From Brevundimonas sp. (lineage in GTDB: Bacteria > Pseudomonadota > Alphaproteobacteria > Caulobacterales > Caulobacteraceae): 64,000 nt of DNA. The position numbers were made by a program, and so were the translations under genes. Every line of letters starts with the position of its first letter. The first letter of the stretch is position 1. Shown here in pieces: positions 27,669 to 39,459 of the stretch. Location of the stretch: assembly GCF_019636155.1 (NCBI RefSeq), contig NZ_JAHBYB010000003.1, forward strand, positions 1-64,000. The letters run 5' to 3'. The notes under the pieces were generated by a model, which was not told the DNA's origin, made no database searches, and saw only the letters and a list, made by a program, of their open reading frames with translations.

Positions 27669-29174
27669 ATGGCGCGACGGAACCGGAACAAGGACGGCGG
27701 CGAACCGGCGCAGCAGTTCCTGCGCCTGATGAGCCACGAGATGCGCACCCCGCTGAACGGGGTGATCGGGATGCTGGGCCTGGTCTCGCGCACCCGTCTG
27801 GACGGCGCCCAGCGCGCCTATGTGGAGGCGGCCCAGGTCTCGGCCGAACACCTGCTGGGCCTGGTCAACGACCTTCTAGACTACGCCCGGCTGGAGGCGG
27901 GACGGCTGGAGTTCGATCCGGCCCCCGTCGATCTGGAGGCCCTGGCCCAGGGTGTCGCTGAGCTGCTCAGCCCCAGGGCCCACGACAAGGGGCTGGAGAT
28001 CGTCTGGTCCGTGGCGCCCGATGCGCCCGATGTGATCGCCGACGAGGGGCGGCTGCGCCAGGTCCTGTTCAACCTGGCCGGCAATGCGGTGAAATTCACC
28101 GAGACCGGCGGGGTGCGGATCGCCATCGAACGTGTCGGCGGCGACGACCTGCGGCCGCGTCTGGCCTTCATTGTCGACGACACCGGCCCCGGCGTGCCGG
28201 TCGAGGCGCGGGCGCGCGTCTTCGAGGAGTTCGGCCATGCCCTGGGCGGCGACGCCGTCCGACACGACGGGGCGGGCCTGGGGCTGGCGGTGGTGCGCCG
28301 CCTGATGACGGCCATGGGGGGGTCGGCGGTGGTCGAGGACCGGCCGGACGGCGCCGGCGCCCGGTTCCGGGTCGAGGCGGCCTTCGACGCCGCCGGGCGC
28401 CCCCGCGCCGAGGCCGCCCTGGCCGGCCGCGCCGTGTCGGTGGCGTCGCCCGACCCCTTCGTGCGCCAGGCCGCGCGGGCCCAGCTTCTGGCCAGCGGCG
28501 CGCGGGTCGAGGACGCCGCCCCCGTCAGCCTGATCGACCACGCCCAGGCGGCGATCGAAGGCCGGACCCTGGCCGCGCCGGCGGCCGGTGGACGCTCCAT
28601 CATCCTGCTGAAACCCGCCGAGCGCGAACTGATCGCGCGGTATCGGTCGGCCGGTTTCCACGGCTATCTGATCAAGCCCCTGCGCCGCGCCTCCCTGGTC
28701 GAACGGGTGCTGGCGGCCTTCGGCGCAGGCCCCGCCCCGGCCGCTATGCCGGTCGAGGACGACCGCGTCGCCCCGGCCCGGTTCGCCGGCGTGCGGGTGC
28801 TGCTGGCCGAGGACAATCCTGTCGGCGCCCTGCTGGCCAAGACCCTGCTGCGGCGCGAGGGCTGCGTCGTCGAGACCGCGGCCTCGGGCGACGAGGCGGT
28901 CCAGGCCCTGAAGCGCGCGCGCTACGACCTGGTGTTCATGGACATGCGGATGCCGGGGCTGGATGGGCCCGGCGCGGCGCGGGCCATCCGGGCGCGGGGC
29001 GACGACACCCCCATACTGGCCCTGACCGCCAACGCCTTCGCCGAGGACCGCCGGGCCTGTCTGGAGGCCGGGATGAACGACCATCTGGTCAAGCCTCTGG
29101 AACCCGAGGCCCTGCGCGCCGCCCTGGCCCGCTGGACGAAGCGCGACATCCGCGCCAAGGTCGCGGCCGGATAG
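27669..29174 (+). CDS. shkA: soluble hybrid histidine kinase, ShkA ortholog
   Basis: A 501-residue cytoplasmic kinase with four parts: a dimerisation/His domain (SHEMRTPLNGVIGM, His23), an ATPase domain (NLAGNAVKF near 135, DDTGPGVP near 170, GAGLGL near 201), a pseudoreceiver (about 252-352) lacking a phosphate-accepting Asp, and a true receiver (about 374-490, phosphoacceptor Asp425, acidic pair EDN). The linker contains DDR at 364-366. Caulobacter ShkA, of about 499 residues, has this architecture; c-di-GMP binding to its pseudoreceiver releases autoinhibition through a DDR linker. With a five-residue offset, several c-di-GMP contacts recalled for ShkA are present: Arg319, Tyr333, Ile335, Pro337 and Arg339. 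This supports orthology. No TacA or SpmX gene lies in the window. Confidence 0.82.
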   Translation: MARRNRNKDGGEPAQQFLRLMSHEMRTPLNGVIGMLGLVSRTRLDGAQRAYVEAAQVSAEHLLGLVNDLLDYARLEAGRLEFDPAPVDLEALAQGVAELLSPRAHDKGLEIVWSVAPDAPDVIADEGRLRQVLFNLAGNAVKFTETGGVRIAIERVGGDDLRPRLAFIVDDTGPGVPVEARARVFEEFGHALGGDAVRHDGAGLGLAVVRRLMTAMGGSAVVEDRPDGAGARFRVEAAFDAAGRPRAEAALAGRAVSVASPDPFVRQAARAQLLASGARVEDAAPVSLIDHAQAAIEGRTLAAPAAGGRSIILLKPAERELIARYRSAGFHGYLIKPLRRASLVERVLAAFGAGPAPAAMPVEDDRVAPARFAGVRVLLAEDNPVGALLAKTLLRREGCVVETAASGDEAVQALKRARYDLVFMDMRMPGLDGPGAARAIRARGDDTPILALTANAFAEDRRACLEAGMNDHLVKPLEPEALRAALARWTKRDIRAKVAAG

Positions 29175-29205
29175 CGCCGGGGGGCGCTCCCTGGGGAGGC
29201 CCGTG

Positions 29206-30960
29206 ATGACTGACGCTTCGACCCGCGAACGACCCGCCGGCCGGCTGGGCGGCCTGGCCGTCTATGGCGAGCGGCGCACGGCCGCCATGCTGCTGCTGGG
29301 GTTCGCCGCGGGCCTGCCCAACCTGCTGATCTTCGACACCCTGTCGGCCTGGCTGAGGGACGCCGGGGTGACGCTGGAGGTCATCGCCTTCTTCGGCCTG
29401 GCGACCCTGACCTATGCGCTGAAATTCGTCTGGGCGCCCCTGCTGGATCGCACCTCCATCCCCGGCCTGACCAGGCTTCTGGGCCACCGCCGCTCATGGA
29501 TGCTGGCGACCCAGGGGCTGATCATCCTGGGGCTGTGGCTGATCTCGGGGTCCAATCCCGCGACCTCCCTGATGGCCGTGGCCGGGTTCGCGGTCATGGT
29601 CGGCTTCTTCGGCGCGACCCAGGACATCGCCATCGACGCCTGGCGCATCGAATCGGTCGACGACAGCCGCCAGGGCGCCATGGCCGCCGCCTATCAGCTG
29701 GGTTATCGCGTCGCCATGATCGTGGCCGGGGCCGTGCCCCTGCTGCTGGCCGATCATTTCGGCTGGAACCTGTCCTATGCGGTGATGGCGGCCCTGATGG
29801 GGATCGGCGTCCTGGGGGTTCTGCTGGCCCCGCGCGAGACCCAGCATGTGGTGCGGCCGATCCCCGTCGGCGACATCCCCTCGCGTCCGGCGCTGGAGGT
29901 GTTCGAATGGATTGTGCGCCTGGTGCTGATCGCCGTGGCGGCGGTCATCATCGGCACGGGCCTGACCGACAAGCCCGACGCCCTTCTGTGGGCCTTCGGC
30001 GGGGTTCTGGGCGAACCCGGCGCAGCGGCGGTGACCGCGGGCCTGGCGAACAATGAGCTGACCGGGGTGTTGACCCAGTTCGTCTATGTCATCGGCGGCT
30101 TCGCCGTCCTGACGGCGGCCTGCTGGCCCGTGCCGGGGCTCAGGACGCGGCCGGGCGCCTATCTGGCGGGGTCGTTCGGGGCGCCGCTGATGGATTTCTT
30201 CGTTCGGTTCGGAAAGCTGGCCCTGCCGATCCTGGCCCTGATCTGCCTGTATCGGCTGTCGGACTTCGTCCTGAACATCATGAACCCCTTCTATCTGGAT
30301 CTGGGTTTCTCCAAGACCGAGGTGGCCGAGGTCCGAAAGGTGTTCGGGGTGGTCATGACCTCCCTGGGCGTCTTCATCGGCGGCTGGATGGTGGCGCGGA
30401 TGGGTCTGATCCGGGCCATGGTGGTCGGCGCCTTCATGAGTCCGGTGTCGAACCTGGTCTTCGCCTGGCTGGCGACCCAGGGGAACAGCCTGGGCGCCCT
30501 GTTCGTGGCCATCGGCGTCGACAACATCGCCACCGGCATCGCCGGCACCGCCCTGATCGCCTACATGTCCAGCCTGACCTCGATCGGCTTCACGGCGACC
30601 CAGTATGCGCTGTTCAGTTCGCTCTACGCCCTGCCGGGCAAGATCGTAGCCAGCCAGTCGGGCAAGATCGTCGAAGGCTCGGCCCGGGCCGCGGACGCCG
30701 GCGGGATACTGGCGCCGCTGAAGGGTCTGTTCGCCGGCCTGCCGGAAGGGTCGCTGGTCGAGGGGGCGGCCAAGAGCGGGGCCACCCCCGCCGGCCTGGG
30801 CGCGGGCTATGTGACCTTCTTCCTGTATTCGACGGTCATCGGCGTCTTCGCCATCGTCCTGGCCTTCTACGTCGCCCGGCGACAGCGGGCGATGCAGGCG
30901 GAACAGGCCGCCATGGCCACGGTGGCGGCCGAGGCCGAGGACAATGCGCCCCGGCCGTGA
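29206..30960 (+). CDS. AmpG-family muropeptide MFS transporter
   Basis: A 584-residue major-facilitator protein of about 12-14 transmembrane segments. The N-terminal part matches AmpG permeases (GFAAGLPNLLIFDTLSAWLRDAGV, then KFVWAPLLDR and ATQDIAIDAWR). These import anhydromuropeptides for cell-wall recycling and beta-lactamase signalling. The long C-terminal region with extra segments is typical of alphaproteobacterial AmpG. The ATG at 29206 has GGGGAGG six bases upstream; the GTG immediately before it is too close. It follows shkA by 31 bases. Confidence 0.85.
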   Translation: MTDASTRERPAGRLGGLAVYGERRTAAMLLLGFAAGLPNLLIFDTLSAWLRDAGVTLEVIAFFGLATLTYALKFVWAPLLDRTSIPGLTRLLGHRRSWMLATQGLIILGLWLISGSNPATSLMAVAGFAVMVGFFGATQDIAIDAWRIESVDDSRQGAMAAAYQLGYRVAMIVAGAVPLLLADHFGWNLSYAVMAALMGIGVLGVLLAPRETQHVVRPIPVGDIPSRPALEVFEWIVRLVLIAVAAVIIGTGLTDKPDALLWAFGGVLGEPGAAAVTAGLANNELTGVLTQFVYVIGGFAVLTAACWPVPGLRTRPGAYLAGSFGAPLMDFFVRFGKLALPILALICLYRLSDFVLNIMNPFYLDLGFSKTEVAEVRKVFGVVMTSLGVFIGGWMVARMGLIRAMVVGAFMSPVSNLVFAWLATQGNSLGALFVAIGVDNIATGIAGTALIAYMSSLTSIGFTATQYALFSSLYALPGKIVASQSGKIVEGSARAADAGGILAPLKGLFAGLPEGSLVEGAAKSGATPAGLGAGYVTFFLYSTVIGVFAIVLAFYVARRQRAMQAEQAAMATVAAEAEDNAPRP

Positions 30961-30965
30961 CCGGA

Positions 30966-30985
30966 ACCGCCGTCGGCGCGGCGGT
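30966..30985. terminator. hairpin between convergent genes
   Basis: ACCGCCG and CGGCGGT pair as a seven-base stem with a six-base loop, in the 27-base gap between the AmpG-like gene and the convergent malic enzyme gene. No T tract is present; bidirectional termination is inferred. Confidence 0.55.
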
Positions 30986-30987
30986 CC

Positions 30988-33267
<2,280 letters not shown>

Positions 33268-33341
33268 TCGGGCCTCTGGAGCGTTCCCTCCGTTCCTAGG
33301 CCGTGCGTTCCCCAGGGACAACCGCCTGTCCTGCCGGTCGG

Positions 33342-34181
33342 CTACAGAACGCCCGTCCGTTCGACCTCGACCGGGCCGGTCATCCGCACATGGCCGGTGG
33401 CCGCGTCCCAGGCGATGGACAGCTCGCCGCCGTCGACCTGAACCGTCGCCTCACGGCCGGTCAGCCCCCGGCGATGGGCGGCGACCAGGGCGGCGCAGGC
33501 GCCGGTGCCGCAGGCGCGGGTCAGGCCGGCGCCCCGCTCCCACACCCTCAGGCGGATTCGGTCGGGCGCCAGGACATGGGCGAAACCGACATTCACCCCC
33601 TCGGGAAACAGCGGATGGTGTTCGATCAGCGAGCCGGCGCCGCGCACGAGGCCGTCGTCCGGCGCATGGTCCATGAAGAAGACGACATGGGGGTTGCCCA
33701 TCGACACGGCGCCGGGCGTATGGATCACCGGGGCGTCGATCGGCCCGATCTGAAGCTCGATGCCGCGGGTGTCCATCTCCTCGGCCAGGGGAATCTGGTC
33801 CCAGGCCAGGCGCGGCGCCCCCATGTCCACGGTCACCCTGCGATCCCCGGCGCGGGTGGCGACCGTGGGGCCGCCCGCCGTGTCGATGACCACCCGGTCG
33901 GTCCCGTTCGCCTGCATCAACAGCCAGCCGACGCAGCGCAGGGCGTTGCCGCAGGTCTGGACCGCGCCGCCGTCGGCGTTCCACACCCGCATGAAGGCGT
34001 CGGCCTTTGCGCTGGGCTCGATGGCGATCAGCTGGTCGCAGCCCTGGCCCGTCTCGCGGTCGGCGATGGCGCGGGCCTGGTCCGGCGTCGGGGCGAAGGG
34101 GGCCGACAGGGCGTTGACCACGACAAAGTCGTTGCCGGCGCCGTTCATCTTGACGAAGGCCAGGGGGTCCGTGCGGGTCAT
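33342..34181 (-). CDS. dapF: diaminopimelate epimerase
   Basis: DapF interconverts LL- and meso-diaminopimelate for lysine and peptidoglycan synthesis. The 279-residue protein begins MTRTDPLAFVKMNGAGNDFVVV. It carries both catalytic cysteines, in TCGNALRC and RACGTGACA. The length is normal. The usual aromatic GNGARC variant is replaced by GNALRC, which is seen in alphaproteobacteria. It is the first gene of a minus-strand pair with maeB and diverges from the ion channel gene, leaving 47 bases for promoters. Confidence 0.95.
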   Translation of the reverse strand: MTRTDPLAFVKMNGAGNDFVVVNALSAPFAPTPDQARAIADRETGQGCDQLIAIEPSAKADAFMRVWNADGGAVQTCGNALRCVGWLLMQANGTDRVVIDTAGGPTVATRAGDRRVTVDMGAPRLAWDQIPLAEEMDTRGIELQIGPIDAPVIHTPGAVSMGNPHVVFFMDHAPDDGLVRGAGSLIEHHPLFPEGVNVGFAHVLAPDRIRLRVWERGAGLTRACGTGACAALVAAHRRGLTGREATVQVDGGELSIAWDAATGHVRMTGPVEVERTGVL

Positions 34182-34228
34182 CGCATCGGCATATAGGCCC
34201 GCCGCGCCAATCAGGCTATCGCTGGCGC

Positions 34229-35041
34229 ATGAGCCGCCCGCCCCCCGACGCCAACCCGCCCGACAAGGCCGAGGGCCTGAGGCTCAGGGCCCGACTGCGC
34301 TACCTCTATCACGGCAGCAGTCCGGAGGCGGTCCGCTTCCGCCTGGCGGTCATCGTCATCGACGTGGCCATCATCGGCTTCTTCCTGGCCGCGCCGATCC
34401 TGCGCGAGGCGGGGTGGGCCTTCTACGCCCTGGACTATGTGATCGCCGCGATCCTGGCGGCGGACCTGTTCGCGCGGGCCTGGACCTACAGCGACCTGAA
34501 GGACTGGCTGAAACAGCCGGTGGTCTGGGTCGACATGGTGGTCCTGGCCACCCTGCTGTTCCCGGCCTGGCTGTTCAACTTCGGCTTCCTGCGGATGCTG
34601 CGTCTCTGGACCCTCCTGACCTCGGACTTCTTCTGGCGGACGGTCGGGCGACGCTATGACGACACCCGGGTGGAGGAGGTCGTCCGCACCCTGGCGGCCC
34701 TGGTGACCTTCGTCTTCGTGGTGACGGGCTTCGTCTACGCCACCTTCCGGGGCCGGCACGACGGCATCCACGGCTATCTGGACGCCCTCTATTTCACCGT
34801 CGCCACCCTGACGACCACCGGCTTCGGCGACATCGTCCTGCCCGGCGCCTGGGGGCGGCTGCTGTCGATCACCGTCATGCTGGTGGGCATCACCCTGTTC
34901 ATCCGCCTGGCCCAGACCCTGATCCGGCCGGGCAAGGTGAACTATCCCTGCGACCGCTGCGGACTGCAGAAACACGATCCCGACGCCGTCCACTGCAAGG
35001 CCTGCGGCAATCTGCTCTGCATCCCCGACGACGGCGCATGA
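34229..35041 (+). CDS. two-pore-filter potassium-type ion channel with C-terminal zinc ribbon
   Basis: A 270-residue membrane protein of the voltage-gated-like ion-channel superfamily. It has about six hydrophobic segments: near 43-61, 67-87, 101-125, then others before the pore. The pore loop ALYFTVATLTTTGFGDIV gives a TTTGFGD filter, a variant of TVGYGD. The C-terminal tail carries two CX2C pairs (YPCDRCG and CKACGNLLC), a zinc-ribbon-like fold absent from most channels. Function is inferred from the filter; gating ligand and ion selectivity are unknown. Confidence 0.8.
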   Translation: MSRPPPDANPPDKAEGLRLRARLRYLYHGSSPEAVRFRLAVIVIDVAIIGFFLAAPILREAGWAFYALDYVIAAILAADLFARAWTYSDLKDWLKQPVVWVDMVVLATLLFPAWLFNFGFLRMLRLWTLLTSDFFWRTVGRRYDDTRVEEVVRTLAALVTFVFVVTGFVYATFRGRHDGIHGYLDALYFTVATLTTTGFGDIVLPGAWGRLLSITVMLVGITLFIRLAQTLIRPGKVNYPCDRCGLQKHDPDAVHCKACGNLLCIPDDGA

Positions 35042-35109
35042 CAAAGCCGTAATGACCAGGGGCGCGATCTGCCGTTAGGGTCGGTTCCGACCGTTCCAAG
35101 GGGGAAGTC

Positions 35110-37260
35110 ATGATCCAGTCCGTCGCCCGCGGCCTCGTCGCCGCCCTTCTCGTCTCCACCGCCCTGCCCGCGAGCGCCATGGCCCAGTCGTCCGAACCTT
35201 CCGCTCCCAGCCCCGCCGCCGAGGCCGAGGATCCCTATCTGTGGCTGGAGGACATCGAGGGCGAGCGCGCCATGGCCTGGGTGCGCGAACACAACGCCCG
35301 CTCCCTGGGGGTCCTGCAGTCCGACCCGCGCTACGAAACCCTGCACCAGCAGGCGCTGGAGATCGTCCAGTCGCGCGACCGCATCCCGGCGCCCGGCTTC
35401 CGCCATGACGGCTCGATCGACAACTTCTGGCAGGACGCCGAGCATGTGCGCGGTGTCTGGCGCACCACCAGCCTGGACAGCTATCGCAGCGCCGATCCCC
35501 AGTGGCGCACCGTGCTGGATATCGACGCCCTGGCCGCCGCCGAGGGCGCAAACTGGGTCTACAAGGGCGCGACCTGCCTGCCGCCGGACGAGACCCGCTG
35601 CCTGGTCAGCCTGTCGAACGGCGGCAAGGACGCGGTGACCATCCGCGAGTTCGACCGCTCCACTGGCGCCTTCGTCGAGGACGGCTTCGTCCTGCCCGAA
35701 TCCAAGGGCGGCGCCGACTGGATCGACCGGGACACCCTGATCATCTCGCGCGATTTCGGCGAGGGCAGCCTGACCGCCTCGGGCTATCCGCGCATCGTCA
35801 AGATCCTGAAACGGGGCGAAAGCCTGGATCAGGCCCGGACCGTCTTCACGGCCGAGCCGACCGACGTCTGGGCCAATGGCTTTGTCCTGCGGGACGCCGA
35901 CGGGGCGGTGCAGGCGGTGCTGATCCAGCGGGGCGTCAACTTCTATGAGGGCGAGACGCACCGGCTGAACGCCGACGGATCGACCACCCGGCTTGACCTG
36001 CCGGCCAAGTCGAACATCAACGCCCTGGTCCAGGGCCGGCTGGTCTTCACCACCGATCAGGACTGGACCGCGCCTTCGGGCCAGGCGTTCCAGACCGGCG
36101 ACGTGCTCGCCTATGACCTGGCGGCCTGGACCGCCGATCCGGCCGCCCCAGCCCAGCTGGTGATCCGGCCCGGCGAGCGCGAGGCGATCGAGGGGGTGAG
36201 CGTCACCCGCGACCGGCTGATCGTGGCCCTGTATGAAAACGTGCGCGGCGCCCTTTACGCCTATCGGCCTTCGGACGACGGCGACTGGACCCGGTCGCGA
36301 CTGGACCTGCCCGCCAACTCCTCGGTCAATATCGGTTCGGCCAGCGACGGGGACGACCGGCTGTTCGTGACCGTGTCCAACTATCTGTCGCCCCAGACCC
36401 TGTATCTGGCCGACGCCGCCGCCATGACGGCCGAGCCGGTCAAGACCCTGCCGGCCAAGTTCGACGCCGCGGGCATGACGGTCGAACAGTTCCAGGCCCG
36501 TTCCGCCGACGGGACCATGATCCCCTATTTCGTCGTCCATCGCGGCGACATGGCCATGGACGGGTCGAACCCGACCCTGCTGTACGGCTATGGTGGGTTC
36601 CAGAGTTCTCTGCTGCCCGGCTATTCGGCCACGGTGGGCAAGCTGTGGCTCGAACGGGGCGGAGTCTATGTCATCGCCAACACCCGCGGCGGGGGCGAAT
36701 TCGGCCCGCGCTGGCACCAGGCGGCCCTGCAACAGAACCGCCAGCGCGCGCATGAGGATTTCCAGGCCGTGGCCCTGGACCTGATCGCCCGCGACATCAC
36801 CAGCCAGCCGCGCCTGGGGATCATGGGCGGCAGCCAGGGCGGCCTGTTCATGGGCGCCATGCTGACCCAGCGGCCGGACCTGATCAACGCCGCCGTCATC
36901 CAGGTGCCCCTGTTCGACATGATGCGCTTCCACCGCCTGCTGGCGGGGGCCAGCTGGATCGCCGAATACGGCGACCCCGACATTCCGGAACAGCGCGCCT
37001 GGATCGCCGAATATTCGCCTTATCAGCGTCTGGCGGCGGGCCGGCCCTATCCGGAAGTCTTCATCCATACCTCGACCAAGGATGACCGGGTCCACCCCGG
37101 CCACGCCCGCAAGGCGGCGGCGCGGATGGAGGAACTGGGCTATCCGGTCCTGTTCTACGAGAACACCGACGGCGGCCACGGCGCGGCGGCCAACCTGCAG
37201 GAAACGGCCCGGCGCATCGCCCTGGAATACACCTACCTGACCCGCCGACTGATGGACTGA
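35110..37260 (+). CDS. exported prolyl oligopeptidase family peptidase, copy 1
   Basis: A 716-residue S9A serine peptidase with a signal peptide ending near SAMAQS. Prolyl oligopeptidases cleave short peptides after proline. The N-terminal seven-bladed propeller region spans about 30-460. The alpha/beta-hydrolase part contains Ser575 (GGSQGG), DDR at 658-660 and His690 (GGHG), completing the triad. Export distinguishes it from the cytoplasmic mammalian form. A close paralog starts 14 bases downstream, so the two are a tandem pair in one operon. Confidence 0.88.
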   Translation: MIQSVARGLVAALLVSTALPASAMAQSSEPSAPSPAAEAEDPYLWLEDIEGERAMAWVREHNARSLGVLQSDPRYETLHQQALEIVQSRDRIPAPGFRHDGSIDNFWQDAEHVRGVWRTTSLDSYRSADPQWRTVLDIDALAAAEGANWVYKGATCLPPDETRCLVSLSNGGKDAVTIREFDRSTGAFVEDGFVLPESKGGADWIDRDTLIISRDFGEGSLTASGYPRIVKILKRGESLDQARTVFTAEPTDVWANGFVLRDADGAVQAVLIQRGVNFYEGETHRLNADGSTTRLDLPAKSNINALVQGRLVFTTDQDWTAPSGQAFQTGDVLAYDLAAWTADPAAPAQLVIRPGEREAIEGVSVTRDRLIVALYENVRGALYAYRPSDDGDWTRSRLDLPANSSVNIGSASDGDDRLFVTVSNYLSPQTLYLADAAAMTAEPVKTLPAKFDAAGMTVEQFQARSADGTMIPYFVVHRGDMAMDGSNPTLLYGYGGFQSSLLPGYSATVGKLWLERGGVYVIANTRGGGEFGPRWHQAALQQNRQRAHEDFQAVALDLIARDITSQPRLGIMGGSQGGLFMGAMLTQRPDLINAAVIQVPLFDMMRFHRLLAGASWIAEYGDPDIPEQRAWIAEYSPYQRLAAGRPYPEVFIHTSTKDDRVHPGHARKAAARMEELGYPVLFYENTDGGHGAAANLQETARRIALEYTYLTRRLMD

Positions 37261-37274
37261 GGAAAGACCGACCC

Positions 37275-39452
37275 ATGCGCCTGACCCTTCTGACTGTCGC
37301 CTTCGCCGCCCTGGCCCTGCCCGCCGCGGCCCAGCAGGCCAGTCCCTTCATGCCCGCCGACCTGTCGCCGGCGGGGGTGCGGGCGGCCGACGACCATCTG
37401 GCGCTGGAACAGGTGGACGGCGAGGAGGCCATGGCCTTCGTCCGCGCCGCGAACGAGCGGGCCCTGGCGGCCCTGACCGGCGATCCGCGCTACGAGACCT
37501 ATCGCCGCGAGGCCGAGGCGATCCTGACCTCCACCGACCGCATCCCCATGCCCAGTTTCCTGGGCGAGGGGGTCGGCAATTTCTGGCAGGACGCGACCAA
37601 TCCCAAGGGCGTCTGGCGCCGCACGACGCTGGGCGGCTACGCCTCGGGCGCGCCGCAATGGGAGACCCTGCTGGACATCGACGCCCTGGCCGCCGCCGAG
37701 GGCCGCGACTGGGTCTTCAAGGGCACGGACTGCCTGGCGCCGGACGAGACCCGTTGCCTGGTCATGCTGTCGGACGGGGGCAAGGACGCCCTTTATGTGC
37801 GCGAGTTCGACACCACGACGAAACAGTTCGTCGACGGCGGCTTCAGCCTGCCGGAAGGCAAGCACCGGATCGAATGGCTGGACCGCGACACCCTTCTGGT
37901 CGCCACCGACTTCGGCCCCGGAACCCTGACCGAGAGCGGCTATCCCTATATCGTCAGGGCCCTGCGGCGCGGCCAGGGCCTCGACCAGGCGGCCGAGGTC
38001 TATCGCGGCGATGTCTCGGACGGCGGCTATGGCGTCAGTCCCTCCGTCTATCGCGGCGCCGACGGTTCGGTCGAGGCGGTGATCATCAGCCGCCCGCTGG
38101 ACACCTATCGCGCCGAGACCTGGCAGCTGACGGACGGCACGGCCGCGCGGCTGAACCTGCCGGAACGGCTGTCCATCTACGGGACCAGCGGTGGGTTGCT
38201 GATCGTTTCGCCGGACGAGGCCTGGAGCGGATATGCGGCGGGGTCCCTGCTGGCCTTAGACCCGGCCGAACTGCGCGAGGGCGCGCCGCCCGTCAGCAAC
38301 GATCCGGCGCGCCAGATCTTCGCGCCCACCGCGCGCCAGTCAATCGGCGACGTCGCCGTCTTCTCCGACCGCGTCGCCGTGGCCTACAACGACAATGTCC
38401 GGGGCCAGCTGTCGATCTTCGTCAATCAGGGCGAATGGGGCTGGCAGGGGCGCGATGTGGCCGTGCCGGACAATAGCGCCGTCTCCCTGGGAGACCGGTC
38501 CAAGGCCACGGGCGAGCTGTTCGTCACCAGCCAGAATTTCCTGACCCCGACCACCCTGGGCCGGCTGGACGTCGACTTCCCGGTGACGCCGATGGACGCC
38601 GCGCGCGCCGCGCCCAACGCCATCCAGGTGCTGCGCACGGCGCCGGCCCTGTTCGACGCCTCGACCCATGTCACCGAACAGTTCGAGGCCGTCTCGTCCG
38701 ACGGGGAGCGCATCCCCTATTTCGTGGTGCGGCCGCGCGACCTGGTCCTGGACGGAACGGCGCCAACCATCCTGTTCGGCTATGGCGGTTTTCAGATCAG
38801 CTTCCCGCCCGCCTACAAGCCCGAGATGGGCAAGCTGTGGCTGGAGCGCGGCGGGGTCTTCGTCCAGGCCAATATGCGCGGCGGGGGCGAGTTCGGTCCG
38901 GCCTGGCACCAGGCGGTGCTGAAGGAAAACCGCCAGCTGGCCTTCGACGACTTCGCCGCCATCGCCCGCGACCTGATCGCGCGCCGGATCACCAGCCCCG
39001 AACACCTGGGCATCTACGGCCGGTCCAACGGCGGAGTCCTGACCTCCGTCTCGATCACCCAGCATCCGGAACTGTTCAATGCGGCGGTGATCGAAAGCCC
39101 GCTGATCGACATGCTGCGCTATCACGAACTGCCCGCCGGGGCGTCCTGGATCGGGGAATACGGCGACCCGCGCATCCCCGAAGAGGCCGCCTATATCGCC
39201 CGCTATTCCGGCTATCAGAACCTGCGGCCGGGGGTGGACTATCCGCGCCTCTACATCACCACCAACACCCGGGACGACCGGGTGCATCCGGGCCATGCGC
39301 GCAAATTCGCCGCCCGCCTGGAAGGGCTGGGCCAGGACCCGATCTATTACGAGGAGACGGCGGGCGGCCATTCCAATGACGCCGACCCCGTGGCCAACGC
39401 CCGACGCTGGGCCCGCCATTATGTCTATCTGGCGCAACAGTTGATGGACTGA
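37275..39452 (+). CDS. exported prolyl oligopeptidase family peptidase, copy 2
   Basis: A 725-residue paralog of the preceding peptidase, with a signal peptide ending near ALPAAAQQ. The triad is Ser584 (GRSNGG), DDR 667-669 and His699 (GGHS). The two copies share many blocks: FWQDA, YASG/YRSA, ESPLIDMLR versus VPLFDMMR, and VHPGHARK. They have diverged substantially outside these. It is probably co-transcribed with copy 1. Differences in the substrate-facing SQGG and SNGG loops suggest separate specificities. Confidence 0.88.
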   Translation: MRLTLLTVAFAALALPAAAQQASPFMPADLSPAGVRAADDHLALEQVDGEEAMAFVRAANERALAALTGDPRYETYRREAEAILTSTDRIPMPSFLGEGVGNFWQDATNPKGVWRRTTLGGYASGAPQWETLLDIDALAAAEGRDWVFKGTDCLAPDETRCLVMLSDGGKDALYVREFDTTTKQFVDGGFSLPEGKHRIEWLDRDTLLVATDFGPGTLTESGYPYIVRALRRGQGLDQAAEVYRGDVSDGGYGVSPSVYRGADGSVEAVIISRPLDTYRAETWQLTDGTAARLNLPERLSIYGTSGGLLIVSPDEAWSGYAAGSLLALDPAELREGAPPVSNDPARQIFAPTARQSIGDVAVFSDRVAVAYNDNVRGQLSIFVNQGEWGWQGRDVAVPDNSAVSLGDRSKATGELFVTSQNFLTPTTLGRLDVDFPVTPMDAARAAPNAIQVLRTAPALFDASTHVTEQFEAVSSDGERIPYFVVRPRDLVLDGTAPTILFGYGGFQISFPPAYKPEMGKLWLERGGVFVQANMRGGGEFGPAWHQAVLKENRQLAFDDFAAIARDLIARRITSPEHLGIYGRSNGGVLTSVSITQHPELFNAAVIESPLIDMLRYHELPAGASWIGEYGDPRIPEEAAYIARYSGYQNLRPGVDYPRLYITTNTRDDRVHPGHARKFAARLEGLGQDPIYYEETAGGHSNDADPVANARRWARHYVYLAQQLMD

Positions 39453-39459
39453 ACACCCT

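Noticed and set aside
27669..29174. Alternative identification as PleC or DivJ
   Set aside because: Those kinases have membrane segments and different domain orders; this protein is soluble and has the two-receiver layout and DDR linker of ShkA.
34942..37179. 745-residue minus-strand open frame opposite the first prolyl oligopeptidase
   Set aside because: It is antisense to an intact S9A gene with a full triad; no domain motif is recognisable in it.
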